Source: Amorphophallus konjac (Eukaryota > Streptophyta > Magnoliopsida > Alismatales > Araceae). Taken from it: DNA of 64,000 bases. Location of the stretch: the NCBI GenBank assembly GCA_022559845.1, contig CM040118.1, positions 263,771,519 through 263,835,518 of the forward strand, in the 5' to 3' direction. Below the pieces are notes generated by a model. It ran no database searches, was not told the origin of the DNA, and saw only the letters and a program-made list of their open reading frames with translations. Position numbers and translations under genes: made by a program. Of this stretch, positions 54,382-64,000 are shown piece by piece (position 1 is the first letter of the stretch; every line of letters starts with the position of its first letter).

Positions 54382-57300
54382 TTATTGCCATGGGACATGG
54401 TCCCGCACCAACAGAGGCTTCAATTCGGGCTGCACGTACTCGTCTAGCCCTTCAATGAGGTTTTGTAGTCGGCGGACCCCAGGATTGGTTTCCTTGACCA
54501 CTGGCAGCGGAGTTTGTCTCCTCCGATTGTGGGTAGGTATCCTGATAGTAGCAGGTGGAGTGATCCACACGGGTGCCGCCACCGGCGGGGCAGGTCGGGG
54601 TGTAACACCACAGATATGTGCCCCCACTTTCGGGCGGGGTGCTTTCTTCCTCTTATGCTTCGCAGGGATCTGCTGCCATCCCTACTGTTCCTTCGCGGGC
54701 TCCAAGAAATGAGTTTCATAAGTGCTCCGCGTACTTGCTTCGGAGGTCTCCTCGAGTAGTGCCTGGTACATGGAGATCATGTTGACTGCTGCCCTCCTCC
54801 GAGGGGCTTCATGCGGTTGAGGAGGGTCCACTTTGTACTCTCCCAACTCGATTTCATTTCTCTTCACCATCCCTTCGACAATGTCCTTGAAAACATAGCA
54901 GTCTTCGATTGGATGCCCCAACATCTGGTGGTAGGGGTAGAATCTTGGGCTGTCTCTTCTCTTTAGGTCCTCCGGCCTCTTTGGCTCTGGCAGGGTGACC
55001 ATGCCATATTCCGTTACCTAGTCGAACAGAATCTGAGTCTTGTCCTTTGGAAATGAATAGGCTTTCTTCATCTTGTCCCGTAGCGAGGGACCTTCTTTGC
55101 CGTCTGGGGCTTCTGTAGGCTATGGGGCGACCGCCTTCTTGCCTTCACCTTTATGTTGTTCGAACGCCTTGATGTCAAGAGCGTTCGCTTCTTTAGGCGA
55201 CGAGCGCCGCTCCACTGCCTTGCCCTTCTGGGTTATGCTGGCAGCTGATGTAGGGACAGGTCTGGCCAGAAAGGCTTCCACCTTGGCCACGACATTGTTC
55301 AATCGGTCAAACGACCGTATTTCCATTCCGATCATCTTTTCTAGAACCTCCCTCCTGAGGTTCTATTTGCATATTTGTACAGCATCCTCCAGATGCGGGG
55401 GCCATTTGCACCTCATTCCGAGGTTCCTCCACCTCTTGATATAATCGAGGGCTGTCTCATCGGCCCTTTGCTTTGTTGAGTAGAGTTCGGCCACTGTGAC
55501 CTCCCTCTCTATAACATGGAATCTCTCCCTGAACTTCCTCTGCATATCCGACCAGTCGCTGATCGACCCGGCCGGGAGGCTAGAGTACCATTCAAATGCG
55601 AGCCCCGTCAGCGAGGACCCGTAAAACTTCAACAAGTATGACTCATCGGTGGCCAGGTCACCCATGACGGTCATATAATATGCAATATGTTCTTTCGGGG
55701 ATCCCTTCCCGTTGAACTTGTCGAACTTAGGCGGCTTGTTGATCCCCGGGGGAAGCCGCTTAGCAGCATGGTGTTGCGGGTATGGCACCCGATAGGCATC
55801 AAACGCGATGTAGTCGCCTTCACTCCTTTCTGCGAGCTTCAGCTCGATCATCCTTTCCACCATCATCCGGTTCATGACCGTGGGGTCAACTAGCTCCAGA
55901 TAGAAGTGTGCTGGCTGCAAATACGGGGTGACCAGAGCGGTCGCCTGTGGAGGTCGCAACAGCGGGGGTGTCTGGTGCACCTGGGGGAGCACCGGTGGCA
56001 TCAGCGGCTGCGACTGTGGTGGCCATTGTTGTGTTGTCGCCATGCTTGGTTCTGACGACTGAGGCAAGGTGTAGAGCGGCGGAGGGTCGACATAATGAAC
56101 CGCTCCCCAAGATGATTCACCCTAGACTTCGGGTGGTTTAGAAGTTGATGACTGTTCAGTTTTCTCCATCAGCTGCTTCTTCAGCAAGTCTATCTCTTGC
56201 CGATATTTTTGAAGTAGTATCAAGACCGATGGGTCCATAGTTGCCGTGCTGGAGATAGCTTCCGTTGCTTCCCCAGACGTACCCTCGGGCAGGATGTCGA
56301 GGAGGACGTCATCTTCTTCCTCCGCCGTTACCACATTGGCGGTCAAGACAGGAGCCATATCATCCCACTGGTGGTAGACCCTGGGTTGCTCTCCCTTAGT
56401 TGCTCCCAGGAGCTGCCTTGCGGCTTCTGCTCTTCGAGTATTCGGCCCTGGCCGTGCGGCCAATTTGGCCAACTCGCGGGGATCTTCAGGAAGCCCCCTG
56501 TATCGGCTGAACATGCTGGCCATGTTGCAGGTGAAAACCTGCATCCTTCTTCTCTGTCGGTGGACCCTTCTCTTAGCCCGATCTGGAAAGGTCAGGCTCT
56601 CGAACACATAAGTTCTTCTTATTTCTTCCCGCCTCGGGGCGGCTTCATCGGCTTCGGTCCCGAAGCCATCATCATAGCCGTTGTCGTCAACTGACGACAG
56701 TATCATCCCTTCTCTTTCATGTTCTTCAACTGCCATTGATGGGTAGTAGTCTTCATTGGCGGCGGTTGCTTGCATCAACCGCTGCTGCCCAAGCGAGGGG
56801 TTGCCTAGCCCTCGAAAATAGTTCTTGACCAAGTTTGTCATCTCTTCTTGACCCCGTTCTTGATGCAACACGGGGGACAGCTGTCGACCTCCCGCAGGAG
56901 GGGTATAAGCTAGCTGAACTCTGTCGGCGGGTTGCTGGAATCTTCGTCCCACAGTAGGGACGTTGACTTGGCGGGCGCAGGCCCCGAAACTTTCACGGCG
57001 CAGAGGGTCCGCAACCACTTCTTCTTCTTTCGGGGCCAGGCCCCTTTCTCTCCTTTCTTCCACTTCGTCGTGAGCAAGACGGCGGCGGACATGTGCAGCT
57101 TGATGAACAGGTTGGACCCTCTTGGGGACCCACACCTGTTTAAATTTCCTTGGCCTGGGGGCCAACTTCTCTTGGCCGTAATGGCCGGCTTCTTCTCTTT
57201 CTGCCCTCCTTCCAGCGAGGGCTTGATATGAGTTACGGACGGGGATGGAAGGGACAACCCGATCCGGGACTATCCGCGCGTTGCGTCCGTTGAGGAAGAT

Positions 57301-57711
57301 GTGCATGCCACCAACCATCATAGATTTACCAGATTGAGAGAGGGTTCCGGTAACTACAGCAGTACTCCTCCAGATTTGCTTGTGCTGACGTCCTCCGAAG
57401 TTCCTGTTGACAGCATCGGGGTGGACCCCACGGACAGCATGGTGCACCAGGCAGCTGGCGACCAAGGTTGGACTCTTGAGCAAGTCATGGCAGCATCGGG
57501 CCTTCAGAGGCTCCATGTTCTTCGTAGCTCCCTCGACAGGCTTCGAGGGTTCCACCTCCAGCATGTCTACGAAGGCTAACCCCAAGAAGTTGGGGAAGCC
57601 AACGGCGGCAGGGAAGCTACCGAACACCGTGGGCACTGCCAGGTACCCCTGCGCATGACCATCAACGATTGAAGGGCCAAAGCCGACGCCAGTCAGCCCA
57701 GTTGTCGTCAT
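54382..57711 (-). pseudogene. E6 gag with a long N-terminal region, riddled with TAG stops
   Basis: From the ATG at 57711 one frame continues to the protease part, broken by stops at 56122 (TAG), 55363 (TAG), 55120 (TAG), 55018 (TAG), 54682 (TAG) and 54382 (TAA). The first 529 codons form a large N-terminal extension with basic stretches. The capsid region follows (KPPKFDKFNGKGSPKEHIAY; LTGLAFEWYSSLPAGSISDW; 55750-55500) and a modified knuckle YPYHQMLGHPIEDCYVFKD (near 54930-54880). Every stop falls where Gln would fit, so one class of mutation may account for them all. Confidence 0.8.
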
Positions 57712-57806
57712 CGTTCACCTGTAAAGACAAACAAACCAATGAGCAGCAACCTTTGGGAGGGCCTCGAAGCCCAAGTATCTCGGCAAAGAGATGAAAGGTG
57801 ACACTG

Positions 57807-57824
57807 GTCCCACCGGACGTGCCA
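57807..57824 (-). other. E6 primer binding site
   Basis: The minus strand reads TGGCACGTCCGGTGGGAC, three bases from the LTR end at 57828. It shares TGGC and CGGTGGGAC with the E5 site. The tRNA is not identified. Confidence 0.65.
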
Positions 57825-57827
57825 GAC

Positions 57828-60800
57828 TGTTTGCGATGGGATCATTTCATTCTGGTTTTCTTTTTATTTATGATTATCATTTGGGTTTATTTGGTTTATT
57901 TCACGTGTCGATCAACCAATTAACCAACTGGAAATTAACTGACTGATTGACTATGCGGGCGTGCCAGTCACGTGAGTGACGAATTTATTATGCGCTCGTT
58001 CTGACCCGTGTCGGGTGAGAGAGAGGTTCGGTCGGGACCAGCAGTCCGCCATACCGTAAAGGCTATGTCGTTAATTACATCCCCCACGAGGAGGGAAAAC
58101 CTTTGATTAATTGCCGAGATAGTGGGCTGTCGAGGCCGGAATAAAGATGCGCAAAGGTATAAACGTGAGCAGGTCACGTGAGATGCTTCTATCTGTCATG
58201 CAAGAGAGGAATGATTCATTAGGTTGGATACCCTCGATACATGGTGGAGGGCATAGGTCTGAAGACCACCATCGCGCATAGCAAAGACTTCCGATCGGGA
58301 GTTAACCGGACTTCCGTCAGTGCCATTTGATATACCCGAGGGTCTATGCAAGCATGCATGCATGATGTTCATGACTATGCTAAGCATGGCAATAGAGTTA
58401 TGAAAATAAACAGTGATCAATCACATTTATTAATCTCCGCCAAGGGAGACGAGAATGGTAACACAAGCATGATAACGAAAGAGAAGCGCTGACGGACATG
58501 GTAGTGAAAGCATGATAACAAGATGATTCGGACTTGAACAGCCCTTCCCTTATTTGGTTTATTACTAATTAGGGTTTATTAGTCTCGACCACGGGAGACG
58601 AGGATCGCTCCGGAGGCGAGTGGGTGATTAGAACATTACAATGTTTCAAAAAATGGCATGACTGTGCATAGGGATAAGTTTCCCCGGCGCGGTCAAGCAT
58701 AGGTAAACAGTCTTAATACGGCGCGGCCATAACAAAGATTGATATGGCGCGGCAGGCATGGGGCGCGGTGGTTTAGGGCGGGCCGGGAACGTGCCATTTG
58801 AAAATAAAGTTTTATGAGTGTGAGGTTATTCCGGCACGGGGGGGTACCGCGCCGTATTAAGGCGCACCGGATTAAGACCGCGCCGTTTTAGCTAATTTTT
58901 GATGAATTTTGCAACTATTTAAGTTCATTAAGATTCTGTTGAGAGTTTTGAAGTTAATTGGGCTGATTGCTTGTTTAATTGAAGTCCAGAGCCTTTCCAG
59001 AATGAAGTGATGAGCTAGTGCGAGGTCCATACTCGAGCACTAGGGTCCTTTATCTCAGAACAAGTGTTTTGTTGAAGCCATTTTGATATAATTAAACTCA
59101 TAAGTTGGAAGAATTCTGCCAAAAATTGGGCAGCATCTCCCCCGTCCCTGAAGGACTGCAGGGGGAGAAACGGGGTCATACTCACATGTGGAGCAAGCCC
59201 CTAAATAGTCGGTCTGCATGGTGGCAGCCAGCAAACCCCAATCGGACAGGATACCCCGAGGACTGGCCTACGAGGGGCACCAAAGTTTCGTGGGTGGAAG
59301 CAGAGGATCGAGGCAGCTAGTGACGGAAGCAACACCCCGAGGACTGGCCTACAAGGGGTGGGCGACCTGCAACATGCACTGCATCCGCTAGAGAGAGAGG
59401 CCATTAGGGAGAGAGGCTCCGAGGACTAGCCTACTAGGAGCATTTGTCCCTTAGTCACCACAGGGTCCCGAAGGACTGTGGGTTTGGAATTGTTGGGCTG
59501 GGGCCCCAGTTGTTGTTAGCTCTGTGACTCATAAGAAACATCCATCACTCGAAAGTGGAGTTCCCTTGGCCGATCGGCAGTTCTGTGAAACGGTGGGGAA
59601 TATCCCCCACTCCGGGTGGCTGAGACCAAAACAACGGAACTCGAATGGCTCAGTGGCTGCAAACCCTAGACGAGAGGAATGAAGACATTCGGCATTGATA
59701 GATCATCGCTCACAGGGCTAAGGTGTCGATGCTCACGAGACTAGGTTGCCATCCATAGAAGAGAATGCAAACAGCAGTCACGGAGAAAGGCAATTGATAT
59801 GCAGCTAGGATGATTTGCCTACACACGCATATACACGAATGGCTGGAACGCAGTAGTCGCGAGGCGGACTCCACTATCCCAGAAGCAGCACCTGCCTCCT
59901 CTAAGCAACAGAGAAATGGAAAGAGGGGGGAAGGCCAAGATTGGATTTCGTATCAAAACGGAGAGAAACGCATGCACAGGCACAGGTGTGGAGGACCCAG
60001 GGAGGGGTTATCCATGTAGCCCATGGCATACCAGGGCGTGTTCGGAATCTGGGGAAACCAAAATCGCAAAGCTATATACAGGAAGACACTAATATATATA
60101 TATAGCTATTGAATGAAATAGCAATGGAAGAAGAGGATGAGACGCTGAGCATTCAATCCATCAATATATTCATATACGCATGCTATCATTCCATCGGCGA
60201 AGGAAGCCACAGACATATCACGAGTTCGGTGCCGGCATCGCGGCACGGCCACCGTTCTACTCGTAGGGGAGCTCACAGAAGAGCAATAAAAAAATGAAAG
60301 AGGGATGGCGGAGAAGGGGGGAGGGGTTGGCTCATATCATCGCCATCCCTCACCCCTCTCGCTTACATTCGACGGAGAGAAAGCAAGGCGGAGAAGCAAC
60401 GGAAACGCAGGCGCCCACCTATTCCCAGAACAGAGTGTCGGGGACACCTCCTTCTTCTCCGGCTGCGGAGGGCTTCAGGCTGAGGATGGAAGACGGCGGC
60501 GAAGGATGCTCAGAGGAACCCAACTTCGCTCCCAAGAAACCCCCTCTCTCTCACCGACGATTGGCTCTCAGACCTTCTTCTTTTCTCTTGATTTTTCCTT
60601 CGACAACCTCTTTGCCTCTCTAGAAACCACCTCTTCTTCTGTTTCCAATTGCCTCTCCTATCATCGCCTTGTCGAGCAACCACATATATATAGGAGCGGG
60701 CTCGAATCCTAATCCGGCGTGAGGAATGGCACGTCGGGGAAAGGGAGCTCCACCTTTAGCGCCCCGGAATAGGAGGGCGCCGGGTAAAGGAGCTTTTGCG

Positions 60801-61583
60801 CGCCGGAATGGAGGGGCGCCGGATAAGAGGGCGCGCTGGTTTTGGGAGTGCCGTATTAGCATCTCCCGCACATCGTGGGTCAGCCGATGAGTCCGGGGAT
60901 GGTTTCGGGGATCACCGTGAACATTTATCTCGCCACCGTTCTTCGAAACCTCGACGAGATGCCTTGTCGAAGCTCTCAGGATGACGTATGGCCATTCTCC
61001 GAACTTCAGATGTCTTTGGTTTGCACACGCGGGTTTTCCACTGACACGGCTCTCGGCACTATGATAAGTGCCGCTGGCTCGGTCTGGCTTGTGCTCAAAG
61101 CTTCTTGGAGGGTGGGATAACACCCGGGATAGTTCCGCCTAGGCTGGGTGATCATTCGGCCACTAACGGGCCCATCTTGGCGGGAAGCCGTACCCATGCC
61201 GGGTGACCCGGATCTTCTGCCGACAGAGTTTTCGATCCTCCGTTCTGAAGAGCCAAGGGTACTCTTTCATCTCAGGAGAGTCTTTCATGAGGTGGGTAGC
61301 CACCGGATAGACCGTTGTCCTTGGTCGGACAACGGGTGTAGTGTATGCGGCACGACGGAGTCGATGCTGGTTCATTAGGCAGGCTTGGTTGCACTACCGG
61401 TTGGTTGTGAGTTCATCTCGATTCTCCTGAGGTGAAGTCCCCGTGTTCATACCGGGTGACTCGAGGCTCTGGCAGCTTGAGAAGTCTTCAATATGTTGAT
61501 ATTTATCGGCTTCTGTGCTTCAGTGGGCCGTGTCATTCGTCTTTGAGACTTGATCGCCGCGAGTGATATTTTGAGTGCCAACA
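57828..61583 (-). repeat. E6 5' LTR
   Basis: A 3.76-kb LTR deduced from its ends: next to the primer site the + strand starts TGTTTGCGATGG, and at 61572-61583 it ends GAGTGCCAACA, after which Tat coding sequence of E7 begins. A TATA-like TATATATATG (minus strand) is near 60684-60693, which would make R-U5 nearly 3 kb long. It contains a GGCGCGG cluster (58684-58885), degenerate repeats of CCGAGGACTGGCCTAC (about 59254, 59335 and 59410) and no convincing gene. No second copy is in the window, so the limits are less sure than for E2-E5. Confidence 0.68.
58684..58885. repeat. GGCGCGG half-site cluster and 15-bp inverted repeat in the E6 LTR
   Basis: GGCGCGG occurs four times between 58684 and 58770, and CCGCGCC twice at 58847-58884. 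CTTAATACGGCGCGG (58712-58726) is the exact reverse complement of 58847-58861. Two imperfect dyads, 58832-58854 and 58861-58884, have centres 30 bp apart. Confidence 0.75.
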
Positions 61584-62370
61584 GATGCACGTTTATATTT
61601 AGGTATACGTGGATGACATTCTGGTTAAATCCAAAACCAGGAGTGGCCATGCAGAAGTCCTCCGACCAGTTCTCCAACGGTCTCGGGAGCACCAGCTTAA
61701 AATGAACCCCAAGAAATGTGTATTCGGGGTCTCTTCGGGTAAGGTTTTAGGGTTCATAGTCAGCAAGAGAGTGATCGAGATCAACCCTAACAAAGTTAAG
61801 GCCATTGTCGAGATGCCTCCTCCCAAGAATATCAAGGAAGTCTGTGGTCTGATCGGGCATTTGCAATTCATTATGAGATTTATATCTTACCATTCTCAAT
61901 GATGCAAGCCCTTTTATGACATGTTAAAAGGAGAGGCTAAATTTGATTGGAATGACAAATGTCAAAAGGCCTTCGATGACCTGAAGAACTATCTCCTAAA
62001 TCCTCCTGTTCTGGCACCCCCGGTCCTGGGTCAGCCTTTGCTGCTCTATGTCTCCACCACGAAGGAATCTATCGGAGCAGTGTTGGCTCAATACGATGAT
62101 GCCAAGAGGGAACGCGCAGTCTACTATTTGTGCAAATTGTTCAATGAAGCTGAGCAGATGTACACTACCATGGAAAGGACTTGCGCGTCCGTCGTTTGGG
62201 TTGCCCAAAAGTTGAACATTATTTCCACGCACATGAACTGAAGCTCTTGGCACGAATGGACCCAATCAAATACTTATTGGAAAAGCCCGCATTAACTGAC
62301 CATTTGGTGATATGGCAAAGTTTTCTTAACCAGTTTGACATCACCTACGTCAGTCAGAAGGCGGTCAAGG
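61584..62370 (+). pseudogene. E7: Tat-lineage pol fragment (RT C-terminus and RNase H)
   Basis: On the + strand the sequence starts inside RT just before YVDDILVKS (61606) and proceeds through KMNPKKCVFGV-like and GLIGHLQFI motifs into RNase H (AVYYLCKLFNEAEQMYTTME). It ends at FDITYVSQKAVK, 62370, where E8 is inserted. TAG at 61600-61602, TGA at 61903-61905 and a shift near 62210 inactivate it. It is collinear with E5 pol but clearly diverged. E6 cuts it on the left and E8 on the right, so it is the oldest layer seen. Confidence 0.88.
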
Positions 62371-62936
62371 TGACGCGGACAGACGTCAGGGAACGGATCG
62401 ACGGCGGCTCTTGTCGGCACGGATGGAACATATATCTTGCTACCTCGCGCAGCTCGGCCTCACGCTGGACGGTCTCACACCGGGCGACTCTCGAATCTCA
62501 CAAAGAGAAGGGAAAGAAGGGAAATGCAAGAGAGGAATCTCTTAACACTTGTTTCAAAACAACTTTTCTTTCATTCATATGACATCTCATAACAACACCC
62601 CTAGCCCCCTATTTATAGGGAAGGCTTTAACATACATATCCTCACACTTTCATAATTTGTAGCTATAGCCTAGCCTAATAAAACAAGAACCTCACCCACC
62701 ATCCAACAACCTTTGTTGACTTGGGGTTTATAGCAATTTAAAATATAATACTTTGACTCAAATAAAATATTATGGTGGTTAAAATACAAATACCACCAAA
62801 TACACACATACACACATACGTACGGATACGTACTCAGGACGTCGCGTCTTCTCCGAGCCATAAACTCAGTGCAGTCGGGGTGGTGTGGCGTCGGCGCTAA
62901 GTAGTGGGCCCGGTAGTGGGCCCGGTGTCCCCACCA
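62371..62936 (-). repeat. E8 3' LTR
   Basis: A 566-bp LTR from TGACGCGGAC to GTCCCCACCA, placed by the break in E7 on the left and the polypurine block on the right. A TATA box (TATAAATAG, minus strand) is at 62610-62618. It is far shorter than the LTRs of E2-E4. Its pair is outside the window. Confidence 0.75.
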
Positions 62937-64000
62937 ACCCTCCCGGGGCGGTTGGAACTCGACTCCGTCGAGTAAGGGGGAACACTACTGTGGTAGTGCT
63001 CCAGCAGATCTGGATCGAGGCGCTGGAGATCTTCCCGACTGATCCAGGAATCATCAGAAGGCGGTCGGTCCCGCCAGCGGACAAGGTAGCGCTGGTACAT
63101 CCTGCTCCGTGTAGTGGTCACCTGCTCATCCAGTATCCTCTCAATGTGCTCGCGCGGTACTCTCGAGGCTGTGGGACGCACAAGGGTGGGCTCGCTCTCA
63201 ATGGGAGGAGAAGGCTCGAAAGGGTCACTAGGAATCGCTGTGGGTTCCTTGTAGGCCACTAGGTCTGCCACATTAAAGGTCGAGCTAATCCCATATGCGG
63301 GAGTTAAGTCCACAACATAAGCATTGGAGCCAATCTTCCGCAGAATTGGGAAGGGCCCATCACTACGGGCTTGCAACTTTTTAACGGCTCCCGAGGGGAG
63401 TCGTTCGGGTCGGACCCGTACCATAACCAAGTCACCTTCTTGAAATTTATGGTGACGCTTATGCGAATCAGCCAATTTTTTATAAGGCTCATTACTGAGG
63501 TTTATTTGCTTGCTAATTGACTCATGCAGACTTTTGACATGCTGTGCAAACTCCTCAGCTGACTTGGACGATCTAGACTCGAGGGGAAGGGGAATGAGAT
63601 CCACAGGTTTCCTAGGTTTGTATCCATGCACAACCTCAAATGGACTCACACCGATGGACCTATTGACCGAGCTATTATATGCAAACTCGCCCCTGGGCAA
63701 AAGAAGGTCCCAAGTGCCAGAATGATCCCCTACGAGACACCTCAAGAGATTCCCTAAACTCCTATTGACGACCTCGGTTTGCCCATCAGTTTGAGGGTGA
63801 TAGGCAGTGGAAAATTTCAGCTTAGTGCCAACGAGGTGCCAAAGTGTCTTCCAGAAATAACTAGTGAACCGGACATCCCGGTCAGACACTATGGTTTGGG
63901 GAAGACCATGCAGACGGACGACTTCATCGAAGAATAAGTGGGCTACTCTAGATGCATCAGATGTTTTGGAACATGCAATGAAGTGGGCCATCTTAGAGAA
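62897..64000 (-). CDS. E8 pol, integrase and chromodomain-like C-terminus, open to the window edge
   Basis: The open frame enters from the right and ends at 62897, about 40 bp inside the LTR. It contains the integrase core with VSDRDVRFTSYFWKTLW and [13 protein letters not shown] (second Asp and Glu of the DDE triad; the first Asp is upstream, outside the window). Next is the GPF-type domain (DGPFPILRKIGSNAYVVDL), then a chromodomain-like fold (ERILDEQ, YLVRWRDRPPSDDSWI). A pol end that overlaps the LTR is known in some chromoviruses. No stop or shift interrupts it here, so E8 may be young. Chromodomains guide integration to particular chromatin. Confidence 0.88.
   Translation of the reverse strand, partial: FSKMAHFIACSKTSDASRVAHLFFDEVVRLHGLPQTIVSDRDVRFTSYFWKTLWHLVGTKLKFSTAYHPQTDGQTEVVNRSLGNLLRCLVGDHSGTWDLLLPRGEFAYNSSVNRSIGVSPFEVVHGYKPRKPVDLIPLPLESRSSKSAEEFAQHVKSLHESISKQINLSNEPYKKLADSHKRHHKFQEGDLVMVRVRPERLPSGAVKKLQARSDGPFPILRKIGSNAYVVDLTPAYGISSTFNVADLVAYKEPTAIPSDPFEPSPPIESEPTLVRPTASRVPREHIERILDEQVTTTRSRMYQRYLVRWRDRPPSDDSWISREDLQRLDPDLLEHYHSSVPPYSTESSSNRPGRVGGDTGPTTGPTT

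Larger units (their letters stand above)
50334..61583 (-). mobile_element. E6: Tat-lineage LTR retrotransposon, right part
   Basis: On the minus strand, the 5' LTR (61583 to 57828) is followed by a primer site, gag, protease, RT and RNase H down to 50334, where E4 is inserted. The frame resumes at 21654 and is cut again by E1 at 21522; the rest is off the left edge. LTR ends are TGTTGGCAC and GCAAACA. E6 itself interrupts E7, whose pol starts at 61584. The gene order and sequence are Tat-like but from a different family than E5. Confidence 0.85.
62371..64000 (-). mobile_element. E8: chromovirus LTR retrotransposon, right part missing
   Basis: The 3' LTR (62371-62936) and the C-terminal part of pol are in the window; the remainder lies to the right. 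A chromodomain-like tail identifies a chromovirus (Galadriel- or CRM-like from the integrase motifs; I cannot decide). The polypurine block next to the LTR matches E2, E3 and E4. Confidence 0.85.

Noticed and set aside
60620..61123. A captured host gene in the E6 LTR (167-residue ORF, minus strand)
   Set aside because: It is low-complexity at one end, has no domain that I recognise, and lies in a decayed LTR; a chance frame is likelier.

Overview
This 64-kb window is plant nuclear DNA made entirely of nested long terminal repeat (LTR) retrotransposons. I see no ordinary host gene, tRNA or rRNA gene. The plant signs are primer sites matching the 3' end of initiator-Met tRNA, Ty3/gypsy lineages typical of plants (Tekay and other chromoviruses, Tat elements with two RNase H domains), and plant mobile domain (PMD) genes. 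Species and monocot/dicot status cannot be decided from the sequence.

Layout, oldest to youngest. E7 (61584-62370, +) is a Tat pol fragment. E6 (21523-21654 plus 50334-61583, -) is a decayed Tat element with a 3.8-kb 5' LTR that inserted into E7. Two elements inserted into E6 pol. E1 (1-21522, -, running off the left edge) is a Tekay chromovirus whose long 5' LTR was later hit by the gag-only elements E2 (4387-10764, duplication ACAAG) and E3 (13407-20775, duplication CTATT). E4 (21655-50333, duplication ATAGG) is a third gag-only element. The giant Tat element E5 (29247-50308, +, duplication GGCAT) sits in the 5' LTR of E4. E8 (62371 to the right edge, -) is a chromovirus in E7. All four complete insertions have 5-bp target duplications and TG...CA ends, so the nesting is well supported.

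E2, E3 and E4 are non-autonomous. They keep LTRs, primer site, polypurine region and a gag-like ORF, but have lost protease, RT, RNase H and most of integrase; a scrap of the integrase C-terminus remains next to the 3' LTR. E8 ends with the same kind of block, so an E8-like chromovirus is the likely source of their enzymes.

E5 is the most interesting object. It is 21 kb long with 1.7-kb LTRs, a damaged gag, an intact 1.8-kb-codon pol and, on the opposite strand between pol and the 3' LTR, two genes with intact spliceosomal structure. One is a 2-exon, 440-residue PMD-like gene. The other is a 7-exon, 756-residue PMD plus coiled-coil gene in which all introns are GT-AG and phase 0. The LTRs, the 5' leader, the upstream regions of both antisense genes and the first intron of the larger gene carry about fifty copies of a dyad RCGG-N11-CCGY. 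The dyads are mostly in pairs 30-33 bp apart, so that half-sites alternate about every 15 bp. I infer a possible element-encoded regulatory or anti-silencing module; this is a hypothesis.
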